A DNA stretch of 37,750 bases, taken from contig DANX01000106.1 in assembly GCA_002502295.1 (NCBI GenBank), positions 1-37,750 of the forward strand. Reading direction: 5' to 3'. A program made the position numbers and the translations under genes. Positions 25,281-33,447 of this stretch are shown here, piece by piece. Within the stretch, counting starts at the first letter, position 1, and each line of letters begins with the position of its first letter. This stretch comes from Euryarchaeota archaeon UBA561. Its GTDB lineage: Archaea; Thermoplasmatota; Poseidoniia; Poseidoniales; Poseidoniaceae. Under the pieces are notes generated by a model. It was not told the DNA's origin and ran no database searches. It worked only from the letters and a program-made list of their open reading frames with translations.

Positions 25281-25988
25281 TCAAAGTCCCAGTGCAGCAA
25301 CCACATCTGACCCTTCAAGGAAAGGAATGCCCTTCGACTCTGCCCACGCACGCGCATCGGCGACAGGCAGCGCATGGTCGCCATGGGGTTGAAGCATTTC
25401 AGCACCGATAACCACGGGGGTTGTTCCAGAAAGACGAGCGAGCCCGACAGCCAATTCGGTGTGACCCTGACGAACCCGAAGGCCGCCTTGAGCCTCTCTG
25501 CAAACCGGAATGTGTCCGGGAGTTCTGAATTCTTCGCCAAGTCGCTTCATGGCAGCTTCTCCTGCAACGTTGTTGGCTAGGCAATCGCTTGCTAATTCAG
25601 CAAAACGGCGGGTGGTCAGAGCTCGATCGTGGTCGGTAATTCCTGTGTAGGTCTCACGGTGGTTGAGTGAAAGGGTGAACGCCGATCTGGCATCGTAGCG
25701 AAGGTCATTGGTGATTAAATGGCTGAGCACTGGATTTCGTTGTACGAGGTCGTCCGTCGTGTGGAGGTCTTGAAGAAAGGGAAGTCCGAAGGATTTTCCG
25801 ACTTCTTCACCGATAGCGAGGAAGAGGAGCCCGCCACAGTCTTGGCGCAGTTGCCGCATCGTTTCTGGCTCAGCCATTTCAGCCGGGAAGAGAAGGTCCG
25901 TTTCTCCTTCTCGCTTTTCGGAGTCGAAAAGGCACACGGGTTGACCGGTTTGGAACGCTTCAATCGCCCGGCGAACATGTGGGTCCAT
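25281..25988 (-). CDS. ribB: 3,4-dihydroxy-2-butanone 4-phosphate synthase
   Basis: It converts ribulose 5-phosphate to the four-carbon riboflavin precursor plus formate. Visible signatures are FDSEKREGETDLLFPAEM with the acidic catalytic loop near residue 22, the HRETYTGITDHDRALT region near 110, RTPGHIPV near 153 and RQGHTELAV near 172. At 235 residues it is of archaeal RibB length, with no GTP-cyclohydrolase-II fusion. First gene of the ribB-ribL-ribE-ribH operon. A TATA-like CTAAATTAG (minus strand, about 26056-26064) lies about 70 bases upstream; GGCGAGG precedes the ATG. No RibA/RibD-type genes are nearby. Confidence 0.95.
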   Translation of the reverse strand: MDPHVRRAIEAFQTGQPVCLFDSEKREGETDLLFPAEMAEPETMRQLRQDCGGLLFLAIGEEVGKSFGLPFLQDLHTTDDLVQRNPVLSHLITNDLRYDARSAFTLSLNHRETYTGITDHDRALTTRRFAELASDCLANNVAGEAAMKRLGEEFRTPGHIPVCREAQGGLRVRQGHTELAVGLARLSGTTPVVIGAEMLQPHGDHALPVADARAWAESKGIPFLEGSDVVAALGL

Positions 25989-26130
25989 GACCTCGCCTTC
26001 GGTCTCACCTTCATGAAGAGTCGTATGCCTTCACTCACGAAAGGAACCGGCTCTGCTAATTTAGCGGACAGCCAACAGAAAGACATTATCATGTGATGTC
26101 CCTTGGGTTGGTTTCGGGGGAGGGGAAGAG

Positions 26131-27297
26131 ATGCCAGTCAAACTCGGGCCAGCAGGCGTTCCACTCTCGTGCAAAGGGCGCACCATCGTTGAGGGAATGG
26201 ACGACATCATCTCCCTCGGGCTCGAAACCATGGAAGTGCAAACGGTCCGCATGGTCGCACCTCAACACTTTGAGCAGTATTGGCAGGCCGGCGTTCTTGC
26301 CAACAAAACCGACTTCGAGATGAACATCCACGGGCCGTACTATTCGGAACTCCTCGGTGGAAAGGTCGAACGTGGCCGGTCGTTGGCCAAGATCGAAGCC
26401 ACGCTTCAGGCTGCACGCACCATCAATGCCCGACACATCACCCTCCACGCTGGGCATTACGGCGACATCGGACGTGGGCAAACCGCCAACCAACAAGTGG
26501 CCAACGTCTTTTCAGGAATTGTTGACCGTGTGCATGAGATTTGGCACGATGATGAGGATGAATTCCCTGTGTTTCCATGGATCAAAGACGGGACTCCATC
26601 CAAGATTGGAATTGAGACGTCAGGCCGCCAAGAATTGTGGGGAGCGCTCGAAGAAGTCCTTGAAGTGGTCAACCATGTTGAAGGGACCGTTCCGGTGTTG
26701 AACATCGCTCACATCCACGCACGAGGCCACGGTCAAATGCGAACCTCGGAGGATTACGGTGAATTGTTTGACATGGTTCGAGAAACCATTGGAACGAAGC
26801 AATTCTACTGCCATTTTTCCGGTGTTGAGCACCGTACCGGCAACGCCATGCATTACACACAGATCAAAAAATCCGACCTAAATTTTGAGCCACTGGCTGA
26901 ATTTATCGTTGAAGACGGCGGTTGGCTTGACATAACCCTCATTTCCGATTCGCCCCTTCTTGAGCACGATGCGATGTACATGATGCAGAACATCGAGAAG
27001 TCGCGTCACAGGCAACTCGAACGCAAGGCCCGAGAGGACCGACGCAGAGCACTCTCATTGCAAACCGGAAAGAGCGAGGATGAATTGCGTGCCAAAGAGA
27101 CACAAATCGCCGCCGCACGCAGCGCTGTGGCTCCCGAGGAACCCAAGCCTGCGGAACCTGCTCCAGAGACCAAGCCAGCCAAGGAAAAGAAACCTGCTGC
27201 CAAGGCCAAAAAGGAGACAAAGAACGACACCAAAGCCGAAGCAAAATCCGAGGACGATGTCTTTGACTTTGATGAAGAAGACGACGATTTGTTCTGA
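26131..27297 (+). CDS. Endonuclease-IV-like (Xyl isomerase TIM-barrel) protein with charged tail
   Basis: The first about 290 residues match the archaeal AP-endonuclease family 2. Metal-ligand segments are visible in order: NIHGPYYSELL (68-78), TLHAGHYG, IGIETSGRQELW, VLNIAHIHARGHG, FYCHFSGVEH and LISDSPLLEHDA. It would cut DNA 5' of abasic sites. In the usual family the D-x-x-H segment and the last ESPxLE carry Asp and Glu; here they read NIAH and DSP, so two ligands look changed. Residues about 290-388 are an unusual tail: a charged helix, an Ala/Pro/Lys/Glu-rich linker and a terminal acidic aromatic tip VFDFDEEDDDLF. The start has a GGGGGAGGGG stretch upstream. Confidence 0.85.
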   Translation: MPVKLGPAGVPLSCKGRTIVEGMDDIISLGLETMEVQTVRMVAPQHFEQYWQAGVLANKTDFEMNIHGPYYSELLGGKVERGRSLAKIEATLQAARTINARHITLHAGHYGDIGRGQTANQQVANVFSGIVDRVHEIWHDDEDEFPVFPWIKDGTPSKIGIETSGRQELWGALEEVLEVVNHVEGTVPVLNIAHIHARGHGQMRTSEDYGELFDMVRETIGTKQFYCHFSGVEHRTGNAMHYTQIKKSDLNFEPLAEFIVEDGGWLDITLISDSPLLEHDAMYMMQNIEKSRHRQLERKAREDRRRALSLQTGKSEDELRAKETQIAAARSAVAPEEPKPAEPAPETKPAKEKKPAAKAKKETKNDTKAEAKSEDDVFDFDEEDDDLF

Positions 27298-27355
27298 GTG
27301 GCCCGTTCACGAACGCTCACAAATCCTCACTTTCATGAGCGATGTTGCCCGAAAT

Positions 27356-27365
27356 GGTATAAACC
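27356..27365 (+). promoter_or_regulatory. TATA box of gpsA
   Basis: ggtataaacc is a strong TATA sequence 28-37 bases upstream of the ATG at 27393. This favours that ATG over the TTG at 27381. Confidence 0.55.
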
Positions 27366-27392
27366 AACGAAGGGGCGAACTTGACGATTGAC

Positions 27393-28391
27393 ATGGCGCA
27401 CATCGCAGTGTTGGGATTGGGGAACTGGGGGACAGCCATCGCCCGCCTGTGGCTTCTTGAGGGACATAAGGTCAAAGGTTGGACCATTGAACAAGAAGTG
27501 TATGAATCCATCATGATGGAGAGTGTGAATGAAAAATACCTGGCCGACTATCCCGTCCACGGATTGGACGTCACCATGCACCTCGAAGAAGCGATCGAAG
27601 GCAGTGAAATCGTCGTGCTCGCCGTACCATCATCGGTCATTCTTGACGTTGTTGAGAATGTTCTCCCACATCTTCAACCCGGTCATGTCCTGCTGGATTT
27701 GGCGAAAGGATTGGCCCCCGGAAAGCGCTTGATTTCCGAAGCCATTCATACCCGTCTGAAAGAGGAGGGCAAGACCAACCCTCTCGCTGTTCTGACCGGG
27801 CCAACCATTGCGCCTGAAGCGGCGTCGGGCGTGATGACAACGGCCCTGGTCGCCAGCGAAGATCAGGCGATTGCTCAGCGATTAGCGCAGACTCTTAGCA
27901 CACCAAGCTTCATTCTCCATCCAGCGAGCGATCCTGTCGGTGCGGAACTTTGGGGAGCGTACAAAAACGTCGTCGCTCTTGCATGTGGCCTCGTTGACGG
28001 ACTAAAGCAGGTTGGCGATTTAGGAGGAGACAATCTGAAAGCGGCGATTTTTATGTCAGGCTTCAAAGAAGGCTGCCTCCTTCTCGCCGAATTAGGAGCC
28101 CGTGCGGAGGTGGCTTTCGGACCAGCAGGCTTGGGCGACATGTATGTGACGGCGACTTCACCCCACGGTCGAAATCGTACCATGGGGGAAAAATTAGGAA
28201 CTGGTCTTTCCCTCGAGAATGCGCTTGAAAAAATGCACATGGTGGCTGAAGGCGTGCGTGCGACGAGGATGTTTGTAGAACGGGCAGAAGATGCTGGACT
28301 CAACATACCCTTCACAAAGGCCCTCAACACACTTCTCAACGGCGACATTGACGCCGAAGAATGCTGTCGCCGCATGGTTGCCCTTGGCTGA
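27393..28391 (+). CDS. gpsA: NAD(P)-dependent sn-glycerol-3-phosphate dehydrogenase
   Basis: It reduces dihydroxyacetone phosphate to sn-glycerol 3-phosphate, the glycerol stereoisomer of bacterial lipids; archaeal lipids use G1P from the unrelated EgsA. The N-terminus HIAVLGLGNWGTAIARLW is the Rossmann site. VVLAVPSSVILDVV, LTGPTIAPEAASG, the catalytic-Lys YKNVVALACGLVDG and GPAGLGDMYVTATSPHGRNR all fit GpsA. The length of 332 residues is canonical. I start at the ATG 27393 because of the TATA spacing. A bacterial-type gene in an archaeal-looking window matches reports of missing EgsA and present GpsA in Marine Group II. Confidence 0.95.
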   Translation: MAHIAVLGLGNWGTAIARLWLLEGHKVKGWTIEQEVYESIMMESVNEKYLADYPVHGLDVTMHLEEAIEGSEIVVLAVPSSVILDVVENVLPHLQPGHVLLDLAKGLAPGKRLISEAIHTRLKEEGKTNPLAVLTGPTIAPEAASGVMTTALVASEDQAIAQRLAQTLSTPSFILHPASDPVGAELWGAYKNVVALACGLVDGLKQVGDLGGDNLKAAIFMSGFKEGCLLLAELGARAEVAFGPAGLGDMYVTATSPHGRNRTMGEKLGTGLSLENALEKMHMVAEGVRATRMFVERAEDAGLNIPFTKALNTLLNGDIDAEECCRRMVALG

Positions 28392-28406
28392 TAACCATCG
28401 GTGACA

Positions 28407-28419
28407 TTTTCAATTAAGG
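28407..28419 (+). promoter_or_regulatory. TATA-like promoter of the small HTH-like gene
   Basis: ttttcaattaagg lies 16-28 bases upstream of the ATG at 28435, compatible with a leaderless mRNA. Confidence 0.35.
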
Positions 28420-28434
28420 CCCCGTGGTTTATGC

Positions 28435-28653
28435 ATGGCCGACGAAATAACCGAGTTTGAAGCCAAAATGTTGAAGTGGCTCATCAAGAGCGATTTTCAC
28501 ATTCAACCATGGTCAACAAAGGATGCAGCAAAAGCCTTCAAAGTCTCAGAAGACGAGGTATACGACGCTGTGGCAGCACTCACAAAAAAAGCCCCGGAAC
28601 AAATTCAAATCTTCTACAAGGACGGTTCGGTCCACATCGCTGCGGACAATTGA
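28435..28653 (+). CDS. Small HTH-like protein (72 aa)
   Basis: An acidic N-terminal helix (EFEAKMLKWLIKSD) is followed by WSTKDAAKAFKVSEDEVYDAVAALTKK, which reads like a helix-turn-helix. A short beta strand pair IQIFYKDGSVHIAADN completes a winged-helix-like shape. It has no Cys and no signal peptide. It could be a small transcription regulator, but it is too short to place in a family. It ends one base from the convergent phnE stop codon. Confidence 0.7.
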   Translation: MADEITEFEAKMLKWLIKSDFHIQPWSTKDAAKAFKVSEDEVYDAVAALTKKAPEQIQIFYKDGSVHIAADN

Positions 28654-28654
28654 T

Positions 28655-29542
28655 TCATTCTGAGGCCTTCGCTTCCGAGTCGTCTTTGAACGAGCGCAAC
28701 AGCAAGTTCATCCAAGTCGGGCGCCGAACATCGCCTTGCTCATTGACGAACGAGCGGGCCATAAACGAGATCAAATCGATGATGATCACCACCACGAAAA
28801 TAAGAATGAGCAACGCAAAAACCTTGTCGTACTGGAGGAATTTCAGGTAATTGTTGATGTAATATCCAACGCCACCGGCACCGACGATGCCGATGACCGT
28901 CCCGTGGCGGACATTGTACTCAAACATGAAAATAAGTTGACTCAGGAGATGGTTGCTGTTTTCTGGAATCACGATGTTGGCGGTGATGCTGGTGCTCGAC
29001 AGACCCATGGCTCGGCCCGCTTCCAGTGCACCGCTGTTCATGCCCTCAAAGGTCTCGTATTGCAACTTCCCAAGGTAGCCAATGGTGTAAAACGTCATGG
29101 CGAGTACGCCCGAAATCGGGCCGAATCCAATGACGATAACAAAGATGATGGCCCAAATGAGGCTTGGTAGGCTGCGAATGGCGGACAACAAAATCCGAAT
29201 CGGAATTGAAATCCACGCCGATTGAAGGTTTCGAGCAGCAAGGGGTGAGAGCAAGATAGCCCCGAAGAAGCCGAGGATCGTCGATACAAACGCAATTTTT
29301 AGCGTCTCAACCATGCTGATATAACCTACGGAACAAAACAGTTCAATGCTCGATTCGCAAGGAGGGTAGGAACGCGCCTCCAGGACGCTCCAGTCGGGAG
29401 GCCACATGCTCTCGGTAAAGAACACGTAGAGATTACCAAGTCCCCCACTAAACCGGCCCCAATCACCGCCTGCGAGGTCGCCCAAGATAGCAATCGCAAG
29501 AGCACCAAGTACCCCAAGAACACCGTAAAGTAGCCACTTCAC
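28655..29542 (-). CDS. phnE: PhnE-like ABC transporter permease
   Basis: The 295-residue inner-membrane permease has about six membrane segments and the EAA-type coupling motif EAGRAMGLSSTSITANIVIPE near residue 180. Also typical of PhnE are VETLKIAFVSTILGFFGAILLSPLAARN and GIVGAGGVGYYINNYLK. An extracytoplasmic loop with two Cys (CESSIELFC) follows the first helix. The start is a GTG overlapping the phnC stop by 4 bases (GTGA). Together with PhnC it would import a phosphonate- or phosphite-type compound. The only PhnD in the window is the anchored one at 21260-22531. Confidence 0.92.
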   Translation of the reverse strand: MKWLLYGVLGVLGALAIAILGDLAGGDWGRFSGGLGNLYVFFTESMWPPDWSVLEARSYPPCESSIELFCSVGYISMVETLKIAFVSTILGFFGAILLSPLAARNLQSAWISIPIRILLSAIRSLPSLIWAIIFVIVIGFGPISGVLAMTFYTIGYLGKLQYETFEGMNSGALEAGRAMGLSSTSITANIVIPENSNHLLSQLIFMFEYNVRHGTVIGIVGAGGVGYYINNYLKFLQYDKVFALLILIFVVVIIIDLISFMARSFVNEQGDVRRPTWMNLLLRSFKDDSEAKASE

Positions 29543-30222
29543 TCTTCTTCACCCCCGGTGTGCGAGGCCATCCATTCGGCGGGGGACATGTCGTGAAACG
29601 TACCCTCCACCAATTGCCAAATCCGAGTGGCGTATTTCATGGCGTGCTGAGCGTTGTGTTCCACCATGATCAAGCTGCTTCCTTTTTCAAGAAGGGGGAA
29701 AATGGCCTCCATGACTCCGTTGGCATTTTCATCGTCCAGTTCACTGAGGAATTCATCGGCCAGGATGACTTGAGGGTTTTGAGCCAGCGTTCTGGCGGTT
29801 GCCACGCGTCGTTTCTGCCCTCCAGACAGTCGGCGCACCGGTTCGTCGGATTTGTGTTCCATGCCAACGGCTTTCAACGCATCTTCCGTTTTTTGCCGGC
29901 GTTCCCCGTACATGGAAAACGACCATTTCATGCGTATACCTGCTCCAAGAGCGACGTTGTGTGCCACTGTTCCGTGGCGCACTAGACCCAGATTCTGAGG
30001 AATGTAACCCAGCCCGCCCTTGCGGTCGACGTTTAGTTTGCTCGAACCGCTTATGGGCATCACTTGGCCTGAAATGGTTCGCAGTAGCGTGGTCTTTCCA
30101 ACGCCGGACGGACCAAGAATGGCGACGATTTCTCCCCTGCCGACCTCGACAGAGATGGCCTCGCAGAGAGGTTCGTTGTAACCGATAACGAGGTTGGATG
30201 TGGACAAAAGGGGCAGACTCAC
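29539..30222 (-). CDS. phnC: PhnC-like ABC transporter ATPase
   Basis: This ATP-hydrolysing subunit of 227 residues has Walker A GPSGVGKTTLL near residue 38, the family signature RRLSGGQKRRVATARTL near 130, Walker B VILADEFLSELDD and switch His in VEHNAQHA. The GTG start follows a strong GAGGAGGGGG ribosome-binding stretch by five bases; the ATG within that stretch is out of frame. A T-run after the preceding hugZ-like gene suggests transcription of phnC-phnE begins anew in the 64-base gap. Confidence 0.92.
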   Translation of the reverse strand: MSLPLLSTSNLVIGYNEPLCEAISVEVGRGEIVAILGPSGVGKTTLLRTISGQVMPISGSSKLNVDRKGGLGYIPQNLGLVRHGTVAHNVALGAGIRMKWSFSMYGERRQKTEDALKAVGMEHKSDEPVRRLSGGQKRRVATARTLAQNPQVILADEFLSELDDENANGVMEAIFPLLEKGSSLIMVEHNAQHAMKYATRIWQLVEGTFHDMSPAEWMASHTGGEEE

Positions 30223-30276
30223 GACATCCCCCTCCTCGTCATTACCACGAAGAGGTGCTTTTCAAGTTTCGTCATC

Positions 30277-30286
30277 CCTAAAAATT
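30277..30286 (-). terminator. T-run terminator after the hugZ-like gene
   Basis: On the minus strand the bases immediately after the stop codon at 30287 read AAATTTTTAGGG, a typical archaeal U-rich terminator. It separates the seven-gene run upstream from phnC-phnE. Confidence 0.45.
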
Positions 30287-31126
30287 TCAAGGATTTGCCG
30301 ATGAAGCTATTTTTCGTGCCTTCTTTACCATGCGAACCAATTCAATTCTCGCCTCATCGGGCGTAGAGACTTCGTTTTCAAAGGCGAGCCGAATGGGGTG
30401 GGTCCCGGTTGGTAGAGTGGCATCCATCTCGAAACCATACCGGTCGATTCCGGTCATCATAGCCGACTCAACATCCGTGGCCCTGCTCATCGTTTGACAA
30501 TACAAAATCATGGCATCTGCGTGGTCTTCGTTCATGTGTTGAATGATGTCGTGCGCATGCTCGTTAAGCGGGTCGGGTTCTGCTGAGATCCAGTCTTCGT
30601 GTTCAAACCAAGACATCTTGCCAAATCCTCCGATGTATCGAATGGAGGTGACATCAAGGCCAAAGAAATTGAAATCGCGGAAATCAACGTACGCACTCGC
30701 TTCAGGGTGGTGGCGAAGATAGGTCGCTTTGGCACCCTCAATGTGTTCTTCATCAAGCCGCTTGCACTTGCCGATTAAGGTCGCACGTGCGGAGGCGAGA
30801 GGATTGACAGAGGCGTTATCGGAAATCAAGAGCGACGCCTTTGGATTCTTCATCAGATTCTTGGTGTGTTCTGCTAAACCGCTGATCAGGAAAATCGGCT
30901 GTCCGTCGTGCATGGCATAGGTGACAAAGGAGCCGTAGGGGTGCCCATCGTGTTGTTTTGAAACACTGCACAACGTTCCCGTCAGGTGGCGTTCTGCGAG
31001 GGTTCTCGCTTCTTCAGCATGAGACGCTCGCCGAACGTTGGTGTCGTAAAGAGCCTCGGGCACTTTCATTTTGCTTCCGTCAGGAAGGACATGGCCGCGA
31101 TTCTTGGGTTGCTCCTCGATGGTCAT
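30287..31126 (-). CDS. HugZ/HutZ-like heme-utilization protein (FMN-binding split barrel + DUF2470)
   Basis: The 279-residue protein has an N-terminal pyridoxamine-oxidase-like split barrel (about 40-185: GTLCSVSKQHDGHPYGSFVTYAMH, LISGLAEHTKNLMKNPKASLLI, then RYIGGFGKMSWF). A DUF2470 domain follows (about 195-272, QHMNEDHADAMILYCQ). In HugZ/HutZ proteins this arrangement binds and oxidatively degrades heme to release iron. The partner flavodoxin gene sits 17 bases upstream and could supply electrons. The heme-binding C-terminal His of some HugZ proteins is not clearly identifiable, so a different split-barrel function cannot be excluded. Confidence 0.82.
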   Translation of the reverse strand: MTIEEQPKNRGHVLPDGSKMKVPEALYDTNVRRASHAEEARTLAERHLTGTLCSVSKQHDGHPYGSFVTYAMHDGQPIFLISGLAEHTKNLMKNPKASLLISDNASVNPLASARATLIGKCKRLDEEHIEGAKATYLRHHPEASAYVDFRDFNFFGLDVTSIRYIGGFGKMSWFEHEDWISAEPDPLNEHAHDIIQHMNEDHADAMILYCQTMSRATDVESAMMTGIDRYGFEMDATLPTGTHPIRLAFENEVSTPDEARIELVRMVKKARKIASSANP

Positions 31127-31143
31127 GCGTTCGACTTCCTCGG

Positions 31144-31596
31144 TTATTCAACCGTAGCCATTTTTTCCAGGGATTGCTCGGTCCAAAATTCTGCGTCGTC
31201 TTCAAAATCAGTGTCGCAATCCATCCGTTCAACGAGGCGGTTGGCTCCTTTTTCTTCAAGCAGAGCATCCCACTCTTTTCCGGATTCGCAAAACAGGTCA
31301 AACGCCGTATCGCCGAGCGCCAAGACTCCGTAGTTCAAACCGGTCAAGTCAGATGCTGAGCACTCACTCACCGCATCGAAGAAGTCCTGAGCATTGTCTG
31401 GCTGTTCGCCATCGCCCCAGGTGCTGCAGTAGATCAGCAATCGCTGAACTTCACACAATTCTTCGACAGTGATTTCGTCCATTCCCCTTACTTCTGCTTC
31501 AAAGCCATTCGACTCTGCGGAAGAGCAAGCGTCTTCGGCCAACATCTCTGCATTTCCAGTTTCCGTTCCAAACAATATCATCAGTTTCTTTGCCAT
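31144..31596 (-). CDS. Flavodoxin
   Basis: The 150-residue soluble FMN protein has the phosphate-binding loop GTETGNAEM near residue 10, the first isoalloxazine loop CSTWGDGEQPDN near 57 and the second ALGDTAFDLFCESGKEWD near 93. It resembles MioC/short-chain flavodoxins and is very acidic. Flavodoxins replace ferredoxin under iron limitation and donate electrons to oxygenases. It lies 2 bases after the ABC ATPase gene and 17 before the hugZ-like gene, inside the candidate iron operon. Confidence 0.93.
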   Translation of the reverse strand: MAKKLMILFGTETGNAEMLAEDACSSAESNGFEAEVRGMDEITVEELCEVQRLLIYCSTWGDGEQPDNAQDFFDAVSECSASDLTGLNYGVLALGDTAFDLFCESGKEWDALLEEKGANRLVERMDCDTDFEDDAEFWTEQSLEKMATVE

Positions 31597-31598
31597 GT

Positions 31599-32393
31599 TT
31601 ATTCCTCATTCTCTGGCCGCATCGCACCTTTAATAATAATGCGCATGAGGCTGGAGTTGTTCACTATTTCGGCCTCTACACCAAACACCTTCGCGATGTT
31701 TTCTGGCGTGAGCACCTCAAGGGGGGTACCAAAGGCATGAATGACGCCTTCGTGAAGGAGGAGAATCTTGTCGGAAAAGCGAGCTGCCATGTCAATATCA
31801 TGGATGGCAACAAGAGCTGAGCACGCTCGGTCTGAATCCTTGACCAACGCCTGAAGCTTTTCCATGATGATAATTTGATTCTTCAAATCCAAATCACTGG
31901 TCGGCTCGTCAAGCAAGTAAAGGTCAGGATCTTGAGCCAGCGCCTTTGCCAAAACAACGCGTTGGCGTTCACCTCCAGAGAGCTGATCGTAGCGTCGGAA
32001 CGCGAAATCTTTGAGATTCAAGTAGTGCAGACTCTCACTTACTTTTTGCCGGTCAGCCTCACCAACAAACCAGTTGAGGTGAGGGCGACGACCGAGAAGG
32101 ACAACATCAAACACATTCATTGGGAAATTTGTCCCTACGCTCTGCGGGACGTAAGCGATGTGCCGAGCGACGTTGATAAGCGGCAACTTCGCCATGTCAT
32201 TGGATTGCAACTTCACCTCACCTGAGGTGTAAGACAGTATTCGATTGATGCATTTCAAAAGCGTCGTTTTGCCGGCCCCGTTTACACCGAGGACTGAAAC
32301 AAGTTGGTTTTGTTCAACCTTGAAATCAATCTCATGCAAGACGTCCCGACCGGGCCATGAGAAACTCAATTTACGAACATCAAGAAGCGCCAT
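31599..32393 (-). CDS. fecE: FecE/BtuD-type ABC transporter ATPase
   Basis: This is the ATPase of an iron-siderophore/heme/cobalamin importer. I start at the ATG 32393 (MALLDVRKLSFSW, 264 residues); the longer reading to 32540 overlaps the permease in another frame. Walker A GVNGAGKTTLL, then FPMNVFDVVLLGR (typical of FecE-type ATPases), signature LSGGERQRVVLAKAL, Walker B LYLLDEPTSDLDL and switch His AIHDIDMA are all intact. The ATG shares one base with the permease stop (TGATG), indicating translational coupling. Confidence 0.95.
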   Translation of the reverse strand: MALLDVRKLSFSWPGRDVLHEIDFKVEQNQLVSVLGVNGAGKTTLLKCINRILSYTSGEVKLQSNDMAKLPLINVARHIAYVPQSVGTNFPMNVFDVVLLGRRPHLNWFVGEADRQKVSESLHYLNLKDFAFRRYDQLSGGERQRVVLAKALAQDPDLYLLDEPTSDLDLKNQIIIMEKLQALVKDSDRACSALVAIHDIDMAARFSDKILLLHEGVIHAFGTPLEVLTPENIAKVFGVEAEIVNNSSLMRIIIKGAMRPENEE

Positions 32394-33439
32394 CACCGTT
32401 GCACCGCCTTTGACTGGAGAAGAAGAAACATGAACACAGGACCACCAATAACGGCCAACATAATGCCAACCGGAATCACCACTGGAGCGAACAACGTTCG
32501 GCCGATGGTGTCGGCGAAGATCATCAAAAATGCTCCACAAATAGCCGAGGCAGGCAACAATTTCCTGTAATCATTTCCGATGAGAATACGGCTCATGTGT
32601 GGAGCAGCCAGTCCAACAAACCCAATCATACCGGTAAATGCGATGATCGATGAAGTCATCAGCGCAGAAATTACAAGGATGTTTTTCCGTATTTCGGCGG
32701 GATTCACGCCCGTCGAGATCGCAAAGTCATCGCCCCCCATAGAAAGGGCGTTGAGGTCCCATGACCAAAGCATGGCTTGAGGCATCAGACCGAGGACCGT
32801 AACCCCGATGCCCAGCACGATGATCATGTCTGGGCGCGCTAGGCTACCAAACGACCAGTGGGCGAGTTGAGACAATTGGGCATCCGTTGCAAAGTACGAC
32901 AAGGTGGAGACAATGGCTCCTGCGATGAACGTGATGGCGATGCCGACCAGAATGTATGATTCTGCACTGATGGAACGGTACCTTCCGAGTTGAATGATAA
33001 TGAAGACGACGATCAGTGAAAAGATGAACGCATTTCCTGCGATTGCAAACGCTCCAATGGATGTGAAACTGAAACCCAACACAATGGCGAGGGCGGCTCC
33101 AAGGGCAGCACCGGATGCAACACCCAAGGTGAGAGGAGAAACCAGAGGATTACCAAGACACCCTTGCATCAACGCCCCTGCCGTGGCCAATCCAATACCG
33201 CCAATAATGGCCATCAACACTCGCGGCAAACGGAGTTCCCAAATGATGCTGGATTGGATTTCATTTCCAGATTCCAGACCCAACACGATTTTGGCGGTGG
33301 TGACGACATCAAGTTGGCTGGATGAGCCCTGACCGAGCGCAAACAAACTCAGAATTAGCGTCGCTCCCGCCATGAGACCCATTTTGACCAATTGGGAGCG
33401 ACCTCGCTGCTGGTGTTGGACTGAAAGTGATTCCGTCAC
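32393..33439 (-). CDS. fecC: FecCD/BtuC-type ABC transporter permease
   Basis: The 348-residue permease of an iron-siderophore, heme or cobalamin importer has about ten hydrophobic segments. Family features are IIWELRLPRVLMAIIGGIGLATAGALMQG near residue 64, NPLVSPLTLGVASGAALGAALA, GFVGLAAPHMSRILIG (the ATPase-coupling loop) near 268 and IPVGIMLAVIGGPVFMFLL at the end. The gene lies 8 bases after the binding-protein gene. Ligand is inferred from context only. Confidence 0.95.
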   Translation of the reverse strand: MTESLSVQHQQRGRSQLVKMGLMAGATLILSLFALGQGSSSQLDVVTTAKIVLGLESGNEIQSSIIWELRLPRVLMAIIGGIGLATAGALMQGCLGNPLVSPLTLGVASGAALGAALAIVLGFSFTSIGAFAIAGNAFIFSLIVVFIIIQLGRYRSISAESYILVGIAITFIAGAIVSTLSYFATDAQLSQLAHWSFGSLARPDMIIVLGIGVTVLGLMPQAMLWSWDLNALSMGGDDFAISTGVNPAEIRKNILVISALMTSSIIAFTGMIGFVGLAAPHMSRILIGNDYRKLLPASAICGAFLMIFADTIGRTLFAPVVIPVGIMLAVIGGPVFMFLLLQSKAVQR

Positions 33440-33447
33440 GTCATCAC

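Noticed and set aside
25989..26130. Possible FMN riboswitch upstream of ribB
   Set aside because: The leader is only about 40 bases from the likely start site and has none of the conserved multi-hairpin RFN elements.
27875..28375. Minus-strand 166-codon open frame
   Set aside because: Antisense to gpsA; Ser/Arg/Pro-rich composition typical of shadow frames.
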